NCBI GenBank assembly: GCA_040904825.1
Contig: JBBDSU010000054.1
Coordinates: 1-21,566 of the forward strand
DNA: 21,566 nucleotides
Reading direction: 5' to 3'
Source: JBBDSU01 sp040904825
GTDB taxonomy: Bacteria > Actinomycetota > Nitriliruptoria > Nitriliruptorales > Nitriliruptoraceae
Positions 21,236 to 21,566 of the stretch are shown piece after piece. Position 1 is the first letter of the stretch. The number at the start of each line of letters is the position of its first letter. Below the pieces are notes generated by a model, which was given only the letters and a program-made list of their open reading frames with translations, did no database searches and was not told the DNA's origin. Made by a program: the position numbers and the translations under genes.

Positions 21236-21566
21236 CAGAGTTCCTGTGGGGTTGTTGCAGCCGATTCCGCCTGGACCTCATCTTGACCCAGGGCTGGGAC
21301 ATGAAATGGGTGTCACGGTCCGTCGGGCCCGTGCGGGGTTGCGCTCAGGCCGTGACGAACGTCGTCGATGGTCAGGTGTGGGCGACGTGAGAGCGATAGT
21401 CGCGACCGCTGGGCAACGGAATGCGGGTCTGATGCCGTCCGGCATGTCCCTGTGGGTATGACAGCCTGAGCTGGCCCCGTTGTGATGGCTTGGGTTCAAG
21501 GGGTCGTGCCTCCCGACAATGAGAAAAGGGCTATAGGCCAGAGGCCCACACCCGCTTCCCTGAGGC
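21236..21566. other. Gene-free stretch to the window end
   Basis: I see no supported gene. Short frames here (such as 21278-21499 on the minus strand) have no family-like pattern or ribosome site. Small hairpins are present: ATGCC-GTCC-GGCAT at 21432-21445, and near 21530-21555 a GGGC...GCCC pair followed by TTTT on the minus strand, which could end a gene coming from beyond the window. The exonuclease promoter is probably in the first 100 bases. Confidence 0.4.

Noticed and set aside
20594..21286. 230-codon plus-strand frame opposite the exonuclease
   Set aside because: The minus-strand product shows all DEDDh residues; the plus-strand product has no recognisable pattern.
21278..21499. A 73-codon minus-strand gene near the window end
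   Set aside because: Arg/Pro/Ser-rich translation with no motif, ribosome site or coding-like bias.

Overview
The window is high-GC bacterial DNA with dense coding, ATGA start/stop overlaps, GTG starts and actinobacterial gene families (a SigK/RskA pair, a ferredoxin-type sulfite reductase, an APS-type CysH with Fe-S cysteines, an L,D-transpeptidase). It most likely comes from an actinomycete-phylum organism, possibly one of the less-studied classes such as Acidimicrobiia. That placement is inference, since no rRNA or marker gene is present. One 100-N scaffold gap interrupts it.

Layout. 1-2.2 kb (+): the 3' part of an alpha/beta hydrolase gene and a nitronate monooxygenase-like flavoenzyme. 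2.4-5.2 kb (+): an ECF sigma factor overlapping its membrane anti-sigma factor (SigK/RskA type), then an MFS transporter. 5.3-7.6 kb (-): a three-gene operon (MarR regulator, Bax-inhibitor-1 membrane protein, thioredoxin-fold protein) joined by 4-nt ATGA overlaps. 7.7-13.0 kb (+): a siroheme and assimilatory sulfur cluster. It holds a precorrin-2 dehydrogenase-like gene, a uroporphyrinogen-III methyltransferase, a C-rich leader, sulfite reductase, CysH and an unknown protein. 13.1-15.3 kb (-): patatin-like phospholipase, double zinc-ribbon protein and TetR regulator. 15.3-17.9 kb (+): a two-gene ABC exporter divergent from the TetR gene. 17.9-19.0 kb: the gap region and a secreted L,D-transpeptidase. 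19.2-20.1 kb (-): glutaminase. 20.2-21.6 kb: the 3' half of a tRNA-Lys gene with its terminator, then a small acidic ORF and a DEDDh exonuclease gene. This looks like the edge of an integrated element.

The most notable observation is that the last gene of the MarR/BI-1 operon is interrupted by one in-frame TGA (5901-5903, minus strand). The TGA sits where the thioredoxin-fold redox motif is expected, directly after Trp-Ala-Ser-Trp and before His-Cys-Arg. The frame then continues for 187 codons through the rest of the fold. A hairpin starting 10 nt after the TGA, with a CGUGU apical loop 20 nt downstream, fits the bacterial SECIS pattern. The gene is best read as a 347-residue selenoprotein with Sec160, which ordinary gene callers would split or truncate.

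The second notable system is the sulfur operon. Its sulfite reductase carries a C-terminal MoaD/ThiS-type ubiquitin-like domain ending exactly in Gly-Gly. This physically joins the enzyme that makes sulfide to a predicted sulfur-carrier domain. In pathway order, the siroheme enzymes (7.7-9.4 kb) make the cofactor, CysH makes sulfite from APS/PAPS, and the fused reductase makes sulfide, possibly handed on as a thiocarboxylate.
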